A stretch of 23,402 nt of DNA from TMED27 sp963922705 (GCA_963922705.1 CAWUJS010000028.1:1-23402), one strand, 5' to 3'. Shown: positions 7,114 to 15,828, counted from the first letter of the stretch. A program made the numbers and translations. The notes: a model not told the origin generated them from the sequence alone.

Positions 7114-8091
7114 ATGAGAATTGCAATTACGGGTGGTGCGGGGTTTATTGGAACGCAGCTAGCTACAATTTTAAAACAGCAAGGGCATGATGTTATTTTA
7201 ATTGATATTAAGCCTTCAAAAACATTTCCTGATGAGAGTGTTATTGCGAATGTTTGTGATCAAGATGCTATCGTTAAATATTTAAAAAACTGTGATGCGG
7301 TTTATCATTTGGCGGCTGAACATCGTGATGATGTTTCGCCTATTCAAAAATACTATGATGTCAATGTTGGCGGTGGAGAAAATGTTCTTAATGCTGCGCG
7401 TGAGCATGGCATTAAAAAGGTTATTTTTACAAGCTCTGTCGCCGTTTACCCGCTGGAGCCGGAAGACCCTGAAAATGGTTCCAATGAAAATCATGTGCCT
7501 GCACCTTTTAATGAATACGGGCAATCTAAGCTTGAAAGTGAAAAAACTTTTCAAAACTGGGCAGATGATGATAGCCAAAGAAGCGTAACGATTTTGAGGC
7601 TGGTTGCAACATTTGGTATTGGCAATCGCGGGAATATTTTTACACTCATTAATCAAATTGCCAGTGGTAAATTTATTATGATTGGTGATGGCAAGAATCG
7701 AAAATCAATTGCCTATGTTGGAAATGTTGCAGCATTTTTAGCGCATTGTCTGGAGCGTCCTGTGGGAAAGCATATTTATAACTATGCAGATAAGCCGGAT
7801 TTGGAGATGAAAGATTTTGTTATATCCGTGCGTGAAGCACTAGGTAAAAAAGGCGTTGGGGCGAAAATACCATACTTGCCGGGGCTTGTTGGTGGATATA
7901 TTTTTGATATGCTTTCCAAATTTTCAGGCTGCAATTTTCCTATTAGCTCTATCAGAGTGCGGAAATTTTGCGCCAATACAATTGTGAATGCATCGCGTTT
8001 AGAAGAAACCGGTTTTGCTGCACCTTTCAGTTTGAAAGATGGGCTGCAAGAGATGATTAAGGCTGAATTTCCGCAAGGTGAAAAAGATTAA
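7114..8091 (+). CDS. NAD-dependent sugar epimerase/dehydratase (extended SDR)
   Basis: A 325-aa extended short-chain dehydrogenase probably acting on a nucleotide-sugar for surface polysaccharide synthesis. The start at 7114 gives MRIAITGG directly at the Rossmann strand and follows AGGGA by five bases; an in-frame ATG at 7018 only adds non-family sequence. NAD binding is GGAGFIG (7-13), the catalytic serine region is FTSSVAVY (105-112) and the YxxxK pair is Tyr135/Lys139. The C-terminal substrate domain includes VRKFCANTIVNASRLEETGF, whose spacing resembles WbpV/Gne-like epimerases. The substrate cannot be fixed from sequence. The glycosyltransferase starts three bases after its stop, so the two form an operon. 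Confidence 0.88.
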   Translation: MRIAITGGAGFIGTQLATILKQQGHDVILIDIKPSKTFPDESVIANVCDQDAIVKYLKNCDAVYHLAAEHRDDVSPIQKYYDVNVGGGENVLNAAREHGIKKVIFTSSVAVYPLEPEDPENGSNENHVPAPFNEYGQSKLESEKTFQNWADDDSQRSVTILRLVATFGIGNRGNIFTLINQIASGKFIMIGDGKNRKSIAYVGNVAAFLAHCLERPVGKHIYNYADKPDLEMKDFVISVREALGKKGVGAKIPYLPGLVGGYIFDMLSKFSGCNFPISSIRVRKFCANTIVNASRLEETGFAAPFSLKDGLQEMIKAEFPQGEKD

Positions 8092-8094
8092 GTC

Positions 8095-9207
8095 ATGTCA
8101 CAGAAAAAACTTCTTTTTGTTATTAATCACATGGACTGGTTTTGGTCGCACCGCCTGCCGCTTGCCATGGGCGCACAAAACGCTGGCTGGGATGTCAGTA
8201 TTTGCGCAAGTGATGCGGATCAAGATGAAAAGCTGGAACAGTCAGGTTTCAAAGGCATTCATCTTTCATCATCTCCTCTCAAAATTATAACTGATATCAA
8301 GCGCATTATTAGAGAAGAAAAACCTGACCTCATGCATGTTATTACACTCAAATATGCATTTCTGGCAGGGATTGCGAGCCGTTTTTATAAGGATATTCAA
8401 ATCGTTCATACGATTGCCGGGCTTGGTTATTTATTCTCCGGCGAAGGGTTTAAGCCTAAATTGCTGCGCACTTTGATTGGGCCGTTTTTAAAATTTGCAC
8501 TGCGTCATCCTAATGTGCAGATTATCTTTCAAAATCCGGATGATATGGATTTAATGATCAAGCGCGGTTTTGTTGATGAGGCTTGCGTTCACTTAATTCG
8601 CGGCTCTGGCGTTGATTTAGAACAGTTCCAGCATGCACAAGATCCTCAGAACGAAAAACCGGTGATTGTAATGCCAACGCGCCTTGTGCGTAATAAAGGT
8701 GTCGCTGTGTTTATTGAGGCGGCGAAAATTGCTGCACAAAATGGTGTTGACGCAAAGTTTCAAATTGCAGGGGGAGCTGTGACCAATAATCCGCTTGGTA
8801 TCCGTGACGATGAAATGAAAGCGATGATTAAGGATACCCCTGTTGAATGGTTAGGGCGCGTTTCTGATATGCCTGCCCTTTATACATCCGCAAATCTGAT
8901 CGTTTATCCTTCTTATTACGGCGAAGGTGTTCCCAAAGTTCTATTAGAAGCCGCAGCAACCGGACGCGCTATTATTACAACAGATCATCCCGGATGCCGT
9001 GAAGCTGTTGAGAATGAGAAAACAGGTCTTCTTGTTCCCATAAAAGATGCACAAAAAACGGCAGAAGCTATACAGACATTGATTGCAGATACAACCAAAC
9101 GGATTGCAATGGGCAATGCCGCCCGCAAATTTGCAGAAAAAGAATATGACGTTAATGGTGTCGTGGATAAAACACTTAGCGTTTATGAAAGCAATGAACG
9201 TTTATAA
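8095..9207 (+). CDS. Glycosyltransferase family 4 protein
   Basis: A 370-aa GT-B fold glycosyltransferase, likely adding a sugar to a lipid-linked polysaccharide intermediate at the cytoplasmic face of the membrane. The N-terminal domain carries INHMDWFWSHRLPLA (10-24) and HTIAGLGYLFSG (105-116), as in PglA/WbpH-like enzymes. The C-terminal donor domain carries PTRLVRNKGV (194-203) and the retaining-GT ExxxxxxxE motif from Glu277 to Glu285, followed by GCREAVENEKTGLLVP. It is in one operon with the epimerase. Its last 25 bases overlap the convergent yifB/comM gene. Confidence 0.9.
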   Translation: MSQKKLLFVINHMDWFWSHRLPLAMGAQNAGWDVSICASDADQDEKLEQSGFKGIHLSSSPLKIITDIKRIIREEKPDLMHVITLKYAFLAGIASRFYKDIQIVHTIAGLGYLFSGEGFKPKLLRTLIGPFLKFALRHPNVQIIFQNPDDMDLMIKRGFVDEACVHLIRGSGVDLEQFQHAQDPQNEKPVIVMPTRLVRNKGVAVFIEAAKIAAQNGVDAKFQIAGGAVTNNPLGIRDDEMKAMIKDTPVEWLGRVSDMPALYTSANLIVYPSYYGEGVPKVLLEAAATGRAIITTDHPGCREAVENEKTGLLVPIKDAQKTAEAIQTLIADTTKRIAMGNAARKFAEKEYDVNGVVDKTLSVYESNERL

Positions 9208-10706
9208 CTTAAAGCTTCAGCCATATGAATTTTTTGAATTTTATCCGGCGCTTGATGGTTTAATTCTGTTGCCGCTAAATCAGCAATTGTGCGTGCAACA
9301 CGCAAAATCCTGTAATAGCTGCGTGCTGATAGCCTGGCGTTCTGCATAGCTTGATCCAGCAAACCCTTCGCATCATCATCGAGGACAGCAAAATCCTCCA
9401 GCATTTTACCTGTTGCAGTTGCATTAACGCCGCCATCTTCATAACGCACTGCCTGAATATTGCGCGCTCTGGCAATTCTTGAGGCCAGGATAGCGGATTT
9501 TTCTCCCGCCGGTGCGTTCAAATCGGCGATTTCAACACGCGGGACATCAACCTGTAAATCGATACGATCCATCATGGGGCCTGAGATTTTTGCCTGATAA
9601 TCAGCAGCGCAGCGCGGAACTTTCGAGCATTCGAGATCGGGATCGCCCAAATGCCCGCAGCGACATGGATTCATCGCAGCGATAAGTTGAAACCGCGCTG
9701 GATAATTAACATGGGCGTTTGCCCTTGCAATCAAAGCATCGCCAGTTTCTAAAGGTTGACGTAAGGATTCCAGCGTATTGCGTGAAAATTCCGGCAATTC
9801 ATCAAGGAACAAAACACCGTTATGCGCAAGACTAACCTCGCCCGGCTTAACTTTATGCCCACCGCCAACAAGGGCGGGCAGGGATGCGGAATGATGGGGA
9901 TCACGAAACGGGCGGGATTGCAGAAGGCCACCTTCGGGCAACGTGCCTGCCAACGAATGAATCATGGAAACTTCAAGTGCTTCCCGTGGTGATAAGGGCG
10001 GTAAAATACCGGGCAAGCAAGAGGCCAGCATAGATTTTCCTGATCCCGGCGGGCCGATCATCAGTAAATTATGCCCGCCAGCTGCCGCTATTTCCAAAGC
10101 GCGTTTTGCTGTTTCCTGTCCTTTGACTTCTGATAAGTCAGGAACACGGCGTTCATTACCCGATTCGCCCAGACGGGCTTCCGGTTGCCCCATTACTTGC
10201 GTGCCTTTCATGTGATTAATGAGCTGTAAAAGGCTTTCTGGTGCAAGAATACCAATTTCCCCAGCCCAGGCAGCCTCTCCGCCGCAAGCGCCGGGGCATA
10301 TAAGCCGATTATCATTCGCATTAGCATGCATAGCAGCAGGAAGAACACCGGCAACAGAACGAATAGAAGCATCGAGCGATAACTCACCCAGAACAAGAAA
10401 TTCCTCTAGTTCCTCTTTTGGAATTACGCCCATTGCCGCGAGTAATCCAAGTGCGATTGGCAAATCAAAATGTGAGCCTTCCTTTGCAAGATCAGCAGGT
10501 GCCAAATTCACCGTCAATCTTTTAGGTGGCAGTGATAACCCCAAAGCATGCAGCGCCGAGCGAACGCGTTCTTTACTTTCCGCAACGGCTTTATCGGGCA
10601 AACCTACAATCGTAAATGCAGGGAGGCCGCTGGCAATTTGTACTTGCACATCAACCGGGCGAACATCTATTCCCTGAAAAGCAACAGTTTTCACACGTGC
10701 AACCAT
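9183..10706 (-). CDS. comM: YifB/ComM family Mg-chelatase-like AAA ATPase
   Basis: A 507-aa protein of the YifB/ComM family; ComM is a branch-migration helicase helping integrate imported DNA during natural transformation. The N-terminal Lon-like ChlI domain (1-170) contains GLPAFTIVGLPD and NLAPADLAKEGSHFDLPIA. The AAA core has Walker A GPPGSGKS (218-225) and Walker B VLFLDE (298-303), with FRDPHHSAS at 267-275. Cysteines 348, 350, 360 and 366 (PCRCG, ECSKVPRC) form the conserved cysteine cluster. The C-terminal Mg-chelatase domain follows (SARSYYRILRVARTIADL). No other competence genes are seen here. It lies downstream of serA on the same strand, with 104 bases between. Confidence 0.93.
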   Translation of the reverse strand: MVARVKTVAFQGIDVRPVDVQVQIASGLPAFTIVGLPDKAVAESKERVRSALHALGLSLPPKRLTVNLAPADLAKEGSHFDLPIALGLLAAMGVIPKEELEEFLVLGELSLDASIRSVAGVLPAAMHANANDNRLICPGACGGEAAWAGEIGILAPESLLQLINHMKGTQVMGQPEARLGESGNERRVPDLSEVKGQETAKRALEIAAAGGHNLLMIGPPGSGKSMLASCLPGILPPLSPREALEVSMIHSLAGTLPEGGLLQSRPFRDPHHSASLPALVGGGHKVKPGEVSLAHNGVLFLDELPEFSRNTLESLRQPLETGDALIARANAHVNYPARFQLIAAMNPCRCGHLGDPDLECSKVPRCAADYQAKISGPMMDRIDLQVDVPRVEIADLNAPAGEKSAILASRIARARNIQAVRYEDGGVNATATGKMLEDFAVLDDDAKGLLDQAMQNARLSARSYYRILRVARTIADLAATELNHQAPDKIQKIHMAEALSYKRSLLS

Positions 10707-10810
10707 AAGACCTCTTAATATAGCTTATAATTTAAGCACAAGAACAAATGAGAAACAAATTATCTTTTTACAATGTGTCTTGCTGAAGTTTTGTTATGGT
10801 TATATTAGTC

Positions 10811-12406
10811 CTAAAAACTGAGTCTTCTAGCACTCTGAACTTGTGGCTGTGCAGCGATTTTATCGAATAGTTTGTCATTGACCGGCGCATCAAGTGCAAC
10901 GAGACAAATCGCACCGGATTCATCTTCTTTACGACCAAGGCGGAAATCGGCGACATTAACGCCTTCTGCGCCAAGCAATGTCCCAAGCTCACCAATCATG
11001 CCCGGCTTATCGTCATTGCGGATAAAGATCATATTGGCCGACAAAGCAGCTTCGATCGGCACCCCCTCAATATTAACGATGCGTGGCTCCTTTCCGGTGA
11101 ACAGAGTTCCGGTTACGTTGCGCGTGCGCTCATCGGTAGTGACAATGACATTAATCATCGAACGCCAGTTCTTGGCTTCATCATTATAGCTTTGCTTTAT
11201 TTCGATGCCGCGACTTTGCGCGATTTGCGTAGCATTGACCATATTGACCGATTCAATTTGCGCACCAAGTAATGTTGCCAGCAAAGTGGATGTAATCGGA
11301 TCTGTATTTACATCTGTAATCGTACCTTCATACTCGATCTCGATCTTTTGAACCGCGCTTTCCGTGATTTGTCCCGCAAAGCTGCCGAGTTGTTCCGCCA
11401 GTTTGAGATAAGGTTTAAGCCTTGGTGCATCTTCTGCGGAAATTGATGGCATATTCAGCGCGTTTGTTACCCCGCCATTGACCAGATATTCACTCATTTG
11501 CTCGGCAACTTGTAGCGCAACATTGACTTGCGCTTCGGTGGTTGCTGCGCCCAGATGCGGTGTGCAAACGACATTCGGATGACCAAATAGAATATTGTCC
11601 TTCGCCGGTTCAACTTCGAACACATCAAGCGCCGCACCTGCAACTTTACCGCTATCAAGGGCAACTTTCAGGTCAGCTTCATTGACAATCCCACCGCGTG
11701 CGCAATTGATAATGCGGACACCATCTTTCATTTTTGTGATAGTTTCTTCTCGGATGAGATTGGCTGTATGCTCGTTTTTAGGCACATGGATTGTGATGAA
11801 ATTCGCCCGTGCAAAAAGATCATCCAGCTCGACTTTTTCAATGCCGAGATCTGCGGCGCGCTCTTCGGTCAGGAATGGATCAAAGCCGATGACATTCATC
11901 TTAAGGCCGACACCGCGAGTAGCGGCAATGCCGCCGATATTCCCGCACCCGATAACGCCAAGTGTTTTGTTAAAAAGTTCGGTACCCATGAACTTCTTTT
12001 TCTCCCATTTGCCAGCATGGGTGGATTCATTGGCTTGCGGGATTTGCCGTGCCAGCGCGAACATCATGGCAATTGCGTGTTCTGCTGTGGTGATGGAATT
12101 ACCAAAGGGTGTGTTCATCACAACAACGCCGTTTTCCGTGGCTTTGGGAATATCAACATTATCCACGCCAATGCCTGCGCGCCCTACGACTTTAAGGTTT
12201 GTTGCAGCGGCCAGAACTTCCGGTGTCACGGTTGTTGCGCTGCGGATAGCAAGGCCGTGATAATTTGGGATAATTTCAAGCAATTCCTCAGCGGACAGAC
12301 CGGGTTTGAAATCAACATCGCAGCCATTTTTCTCGAAAATCTCTACAGCAAGCGGATCGAGCTTATCACTGATAAGCACTTTCGGTTTTTTGGTACCTTG
12401 GGACAT
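10811..12406 (-). CDS. serA: D-3-phosphoglycerate dehydrogenase
   Basis: First enzyme of phosphorylated serine synthesis, oxidising 3-phosphoglycerate to 3-phosphohydroxypyruvate with NAD. At 531 aa it is the long form with substrate-binding, NAD-binding, ASB and C-terminal ACT domains. The nucleotide site is GCGNIG (153-158); the catalytic residues are Arg237 (NCARGG), Glu266 and His284 (CTPHLGAATT). The ACT domain covers about 455-530, with IRNDDKPGMIGELGTLL, and implies possible serine or other small-ligand control. Start chosen with AGGAG eight bases upstream. serC, often adjacent, is not in the window. Confidence 0.97.
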   Translation of the reverse strand: MSQGTKKPKVLISDKLDPLAVEIFEKNGCDVDFKPGLSAEELLEIIPNYHGLAIRSATTVTPEVLAAATNLKVVGRAGIGVDNVDIPKATENGVVVMNTPFGNSITTAEHAIAMMFALARQIPQANESTHAGKWEKKKFMGTELFNKTLGVIGCGNIGGIAATRGVGLKMNVIGFDPFLTEERAADLGIEKVELDDLFARANFITIHVPKNEHTANLIREETITKMKDGVRIINCARGGIVNEADLKVALDSGKVAGAALDVFEVEPAKDNILFGHPNVVCTPHLGAATTEAQVNVALQVAEQMSEYLVNGGVTNALNMPSISAEDAPRLKPYLKLAEQLGSFAGQITESAVQKIEIEYEGTITDVNTDPITSTLLATLLGAQIESVNMVNATQIAQSRGIEIKQSYNDEAKNWRSMINVIVTTDERTRNVTGTLFTGKEPRIVNIEGVPIEAALSANMIFIRNDDKPGMIGELGTLLGAEGVNVADFRLGRKEDESGAICLVALDAPVNDKLFDKIAAQPQVQSARRLSF

Positions 12407-12643
12407 AATGTATAACTCCTATTTTTGTCTTGTTTAGGCAAACAGGATTGTAGAAATATCACGATTCGGGGGGATGTAAAGATTTTTATTGCATTTACAT
12501 AAAATTTTAGATAAAATTAAAATATAAGGTTTAATTATGAGTGAATGAGTAAACACCAAGTTTTTAGATTATGTATAAAGTATAGGGTCTGAAAAATTCT
12601 ACGTGCATGAAAGAAGAGAGATAGATTTGAAAAAATAGAAAAA
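12407..12643. other. AT-rich intergenic region upstream of serA
   Basis: The serA leader is on the minus strand, with an AGGAG ribosome-binding site at about 12415-12419 and a small TGTTT/AAACA dyad at about 12429-12442. The rest is AT-rich with no ORF of coding character and no tRNA-like fold. It presumably holds the serA promoter on the minus strand and the promoter of the putative RNA that ends at 12727, but I could not assign a convincing -35/-10 pair for either. Confidence 0.4.
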
Positions 12644-12727
12644 GTATCAGGTTAAATCCCAATTTAGCTTCATCCGATCTGATACCAACTTAAAACGGCC
12701 ATCCCTCCCACAGGATGGTCTTTTTTT
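12644..12727 (+). ncRNA. Putative small RNA with nested hairpin and terminator
   Basis: The stretch folds as two units. First, GTATCAG (12644-12650) pairs with CTGATAC (12679-12685), enclosing a small TAAAT/ATTTA hairpin (12653-12666). Second comes a strong intrinsic terminator hairpin with a CTCCCACA loop and seven T. There is no ORF between the terminator and the flanking genes, and mnmA has its own promoter after it, so a separate short transcript is implied. The C-rich loop resembles the anti-Shine-Dalgarno loops of alphaproteobacterial trans-acting sRNAs. CATCC at 12671-12675 could also pair with GGATG in the terminator, giving an alternative fold. The 5' end is not defined. Confidence 0.5.
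12697..12727 (+). terminator. Intrinsic terminator upstream of mnmA
   Basis: GGCCATCC (12697-12704) pairs with GGATGGTC (12713-12720), eight pairs with one G-U, around loop CTCCCACA, followed by seven T (12721-12727). It faces the plus strand, where no protein gene ends: serA on the left is on the minus strand. It therefore most likely ends the putative small RNA. Confidence 0.82.
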
Positions 12728-12782
12728 GTCCTGTAAGATTTTATATCGAGGCGTTATTGGATTACGAGTTTTTCTCATTTTC

Positions 12783-12811
12783 TTGCAAAAAACCGTAAAA
12801 CGCCCTATATA
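12783..12811 (+). promoter_or_regulatory. Sigma70 promoter of mnmA with overlapping dyad
   Basis: -35 TTGCAA (12783-12788), 17-bp spacer, -10 TATATA (12806-12811). The predicted start near 12817-12819 gives a short leader before the ATG at 12852. An imperfect dyad, GTAAA(AC)GCC at 12795-12804 and GGCTTTAC at 12814-12821, brackets the -10 box and could be an operator. Confidence 0.7.
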
Positions 12812-12851
12812 AAGGCTTTACGAGGCAAAAGTAAATGATTTAGGTCGTCCC

Positions 12852-13979
12852 ATGAACAGCTTAGGTATTAATAAACATCCAAAAGATACCCGTGTGGTTG
12901 TTGCCATGTCTGGCGGCGTGGACTCGTCTGTTGTCGCGGCGCTTTTGCATGAGCAAGGTTATGATGTTGTCGGGGTCACACTGCAACTTTATGACATGGG
13001 AGATACCACAATTAAAACAAAGACATGCTGCGCTGGTCAGGATATATACGATGCAAAGCGTGTTGCAGAAAAATGTGGTTTTCCGCATTATGTTTTGAAT
13101 TATGAGAGCAATTTTAAGCAATCCGTGATTGATGATTTCGCCGATAGCTATATCAGGGGCGAAACGCCGATCCCTTGCGTGCGCTGTAATCAAACGGTTA
13201 AGTTTCGTGACCTCCTTGAAGTGGCGCATGATCTCGGTGCGGATTGTATGGCGACAGGGCATTATATCAAACGTACAGTAAATGCGGATGGTATTGCGGA
13301 GCTACACCGAGCCCATGATCACGGTAAAGATCAGAGCTATTTCCTCTTTGCAACCACGCAAGAGCAGCTCGATTTTCTGCGCTTTCCCTTGGGCGGCTGG
13401 AGCAAGGATAAAACCCGCATCGAAGCAGAGCGCCTCGGGCTTTTAACGGCAGATAAGCCAGATAGTCAGGATATTTGTTTTGTTCCGCATGGCGATTATG
13501 CCAAAATTGTGAAGAAAATCCGCCCTGAGGCAGAAAAGCCGGGTAAGATCATCCATATTGATGGCCGTGAAGTCGGGGAGCATAACGGCATTATTCATTA
13601 TACAATTGGTCAACGCAAAGGACTTGGGATTGGCGGCGGTGTTTCCGAGAATAACGAGCCTCTTTATGTGGTCGAAGTCAGACCGGATAGCAATGCCGTT
13701 ATTGTCGGCCCTAAATCCGCGCTGGCGCGAAATGTGATTTATATTCATGATTGTAACTGGCTCAAAGATATTCCCGCAAACGGTATGGATATCAATCTTA
13801 AGTTTCGTTCAGTTATGCGGCCTATACCGGCAAAGGTGAAAGGCGGGGCGAATGGGCAAGCTGAGATTCACCTCTATGAACCGCAATATGGTATTGCTCC
13901 CGGTCAGGCGGCTGTTTGTTACAATAATGACCGTGTTTTGGGCGGTGGCTGGATCTTAGAAACAAGCCGCAGTGGTTAA
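12852..13979 (+). CDS. mnmA: tRNA-specific 2-thiouridylase MnmA
   Basis: Adds the 2-thio group to U34 of tRNA-Lys, -Glu and -Gln using ATP and a sulfur carrier. The 375-aa protein has the PP-loop SGGVDS (20-25), the catalytic Cys112 in CVRCNQTVKF and the second reactive Cys209 in SQDICFVPHGDY. GHYIKR (136-141) and DQSYFLF (160-166) are the conserved tRNA and ATP regions, and HYTIGQRKGLGIGG marks the central domain. A C-terminal beta-barrel domain follows. The start fits an upstream promoter and a TAGGT-type ribosome-binding site. Convergent with the sugar transferase, 11 bases apart. Confidence 0.96.
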   Translation: MNSLGINKHPKDTRVVVAMSGGVDSSVVAALLHEQGYDVVGVTLQLYDMGDTTIKTKTCCAGQDIYDAKRVAEKCGFPHYVLNYESNFKQSVIDDFADSYIRGETPIPCVRCNQTVKFRDLLEVAHDLGADCMATGHYIKRTVNADGIAELHRAHDHGKDQSYFLFATTQEQLDFLRFPLGGWSKDKTRIEAERLGLLTADKPDSQDICFVPHGDYAKIVKKIRPEAEKPGKIIHIDGREVGEHNGIIHYTIGQRKGLGIGGGVSENNEPLYVVEVRPDSNAVIVGPKSALARNVIYIHDCNWLKDIPANGMDINLKFRSVMRPIPAKVKGGANGQAEIHLYEPQYGIAPGQAAVCYNNDRVLGGGWILETSRSG

Positions 13980-13990
13980 CAGGTAACGCT

Positions 13991-14662
13991 CTAATAGGCA
14001 CCTTTAGGATTAATAATTACAAAGATTGTTTTCCACGCAATCACAATATCCGTCCAGAGTGACCAGTTGCGGATATAATCAATATCTAGTCTTACACGCT
14101 CATCATAGCCGGTATCATTGCGCCCACTAACCTGCCATAGCCCTGTCATACCGGGCTTTACAGATAAAAATTCATCCCAGCGGTCACCATAATATTTTCG
14201 CTCTTCTGCGATAACTGGCCGCGGCCCGATCAGGCTCATCTCGCCTTTCAAAACATTCAAAAGCTGTGGGATTTCATCGAGGCTTGTTTTACGAATAAAC
14301 TTTCCAATTGCGGTAATGCGCGGGTCATTACGAAGCTTGAAGTCACGTTCCCACTCGGCGCGTGCCTCCGGATCATTGGCAAGTAGCTCGTCCAGAATTT
14401 CTTTAGAATTTATGACCATGCTGCGGAATTTTATACAGTGAAACGCTTTGCCGTTTTTGCCGATACGCTCATGGGTGTAAAATGCCGGGCCGCCATCTTT
14501 GCGAATTTTATAAACGATAAATATAAAGAGCGGTGATAAGAGAATGAGTGCGAGAAATGCGCCCAAAAAATCAATGACTGATTTTACAGCATTCCAAAAG
14601 GGCAGATAGAGTGGGCTATCATTCCTGTCATCAGCACTTTGTGCATTAGGGTTTGCTGACAT
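13991..14662 (-). CDS. Initiating sugar transferase (polyprenyl-phosphate glycosyl-1-phosphate transferase)
   Basis: Transfers a sugar-1-phosphate from a nucleotide-sugar to undecaprenyl phosphate, starting a polysaccharide repeat unit in the inner membrane. I place the start at the ATG at 14662 (223 aa), five bases past the galE stop; a longer in-frame start at 14767 would lie inside galE. One N-terminal hydrophobic hairpin (VIDFLGAFLALILLSPLFIF) precedes the catalytic domain, with YTHERIGKNGKAFHCIKFRSM, IRKTSLDEIPQLLNVLKGEM and SLIGPRPV. The end, PGMTGLWQVSGRND then DYIRNWS and NPKGAY, is diagnostic. It is a short monotopic form lacking the extra N-terminal membrane segments of WbaP. In an operon with galE. 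Confidence 0.93.
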   Translation of the reverse strand: MSANPNAQSADDRNDSPLYLPFWNAVKSVIDFLGAFLALILLSPLFIFIVYKIRKDGGPAFYTHERIGKNGKAFHCIKFRSMVINSKEILDELLANDPEARAEWERDFKLRNDPRITAIGKFIRKTSLDEIPQLLNVLKGEMSLIGPRPVIAEERKYYGDRWDEFLSVKPGMTGLWQVSGRNDTGYDERVRLDIDYIRNWSLWTDIVIAWKTIFVIINPKGAY

Positions 14663-14667
14663 AGTTT

Positions 14668-15723
14668 TTAAGCCGCTCGTAAATTTCCAATATTTAAAGA
14701 TTGTAGCAATGCAGGATTTATGTCCTCCAGCCATGGACCTTTTTGGGATGTTTGTTTTTGTCTCCATTGCCAGGCCGTATGAATGATGGTTTCAACATCG
14801 GAATATTGCGGATGCCAGTCAAGCACCTTATTGGCACGCTTAGCATTTGCTACAAGAATTGCAGGATCTCCTGCGCGTCTTTCACAGTCTTCCGAAACAA
14901 TTGGCTGCGCAGTGACTGTACGTGCTGCATTAAGGATTTGCCTAACTGATTGTCCGGATGTTGTACCGATATTTAATGTTACGCTTTGTTTTTTATGAAC
15001 GATATGCCGCAATGCTCTGATATGGGCATCTGCCAGATCTGTGACATGGATATAGTCACGCAAGGCTGTACCATCCGGCGTATCATAATCAGTGCCGAAG
15101 ACTTTGAAGCCTTCCATATCACCGCTGGCTACTTTCATCAGCAATGGGATGATGTGGCTGTCTTTACGATAGGCTGTACCAAGCTCGCCTTCCGGATCTG
15201 CGCCAGCCGCATTAAAATAACGCAAAATGGCCGCGTTAAAATCATAGGCATTCGTATAATTGCTGATCATTTTTTCCATAGCCAGCTTTGTATCGCCATA
15301 TGGGTTTATCGGCTTAAGAGGCGCATTTTCTGAGATAAGGCCTTGTTCAGGCGTGCCGTAAACGGCGGCAGTGCTGGAAAAAACCATATTTCGAATATTA
15401 TGGCGGCGCGCTTCTTCAAGCAGGCAAAATGAACCATGAACATTATTCTCGTAATATGTAGCTGGATCAGCAACGGATTCTGCGACTTGTATCAAAGCTG
15501 CAAAATGGATGATCGATGATGGCTTGTATGTTTGGATAACCTCGGATAGTCGTTTGCGATCCCGGATATCACCATGCTCAAACGGCCCCCATTTTACAGC
15601 CTCCTGATTTCCAGAGCATAAATTATCGTATGTAATTGGAAGGTAGCCTTGCTGTGCCAGTGCTTTACAAACATGAGAGCCGATATAACCAGCGCCACCA
15701 GTGACTAAAACTATACGTTCCAT
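14668..15723 (-). CDS. galE: UDP-glucose 4-epimerase
   Basis: Interconverts UDP-glucose and UDP-galactose (and possibly the N-acetyl forms) with bound NAD. The start is set at the ATG at 15723 (351 aa), preceded by GGAG; a GTG at 15762 would add 13 residues. The Rossmann motif is GGAGYIG (9-15), the catalytic serine/threonine is in FSSTAAVYG (115-123) and the YxxxK pair is Tyr142/Lys146. FNAAGADPEGELGE-type sequence (here FNAAGADPEGELGT) and RDYIHVTDLADAH are typical of GalE. It supplies sugar nucleotides to the adjacent sugar transferase. A minus-strand promoter is at 15800-15828. Confidence 0.95.
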   Translation of the reverse strand: MERIVLVTGGAGYIGSHVCKALAQQGYLPITYDNLCSGNQEAVKWGPFEHGDIRDRKRLSEVIQTYKPSSIIHFAALIQVAESVADPATYYENNVHGSFCLLEEARRHNIRNMVFSSTAAVYGTPEQGLISENAPLKPINPYGDTKLAMEKMISNYTNAYDFNAAILRYFNAAGADPEGELGTAYRKDSHIIPLLMKVASGDMEGFKVFGTDYDTPDGTALRDYIHVTDLADAHIRALRHIVHKKQSVTLNIGTTSGQSVRQILNAARTVTAQPIVSEDCERRAGDPAILVANAKRANKVLDWHPQYSDVETIIHTAWQWRQKQTSQKGPWLEDINPALLQSLNIGNLRAA

Positions 15724-15799
15724 GTTGTGTTTACTCCAATTTAAAGATACCAGGTTTTGCACAAGTTTTTAACATTATGCATATAATTTTTACAAATTT

Positions 15800-15828
15800 A
15801 ATATGCCTAAAATTTTGCCTTGCGTCAA
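15800..15828 (-). promoter_or_regulatory. Probable promoter of the galE-sugar transferase operon
   Basis: On the minus strand: -35 TTGACG (15823-15828), 17-bp spacer, -10 CATATT (15800-15805), five and four matches to consensus. It lies between hisB and galE, about 75 bases upstream of the galE start, so the operon need not depend on read-through from hisB. Confidence 0.55.

Noticed and set aside
11595..12415. Plus-strand ORFs of over 200 codons opposite serA
   Set aside because: They mirror serA codon bias on the reverse strand and show no protein family features.
14663..14767. Longer sugar transferase start at 14767
   Set aside because: It lies inside the galE coding region; the ATG at 14662 directly after the galE stop gives the normal short N-terminus.
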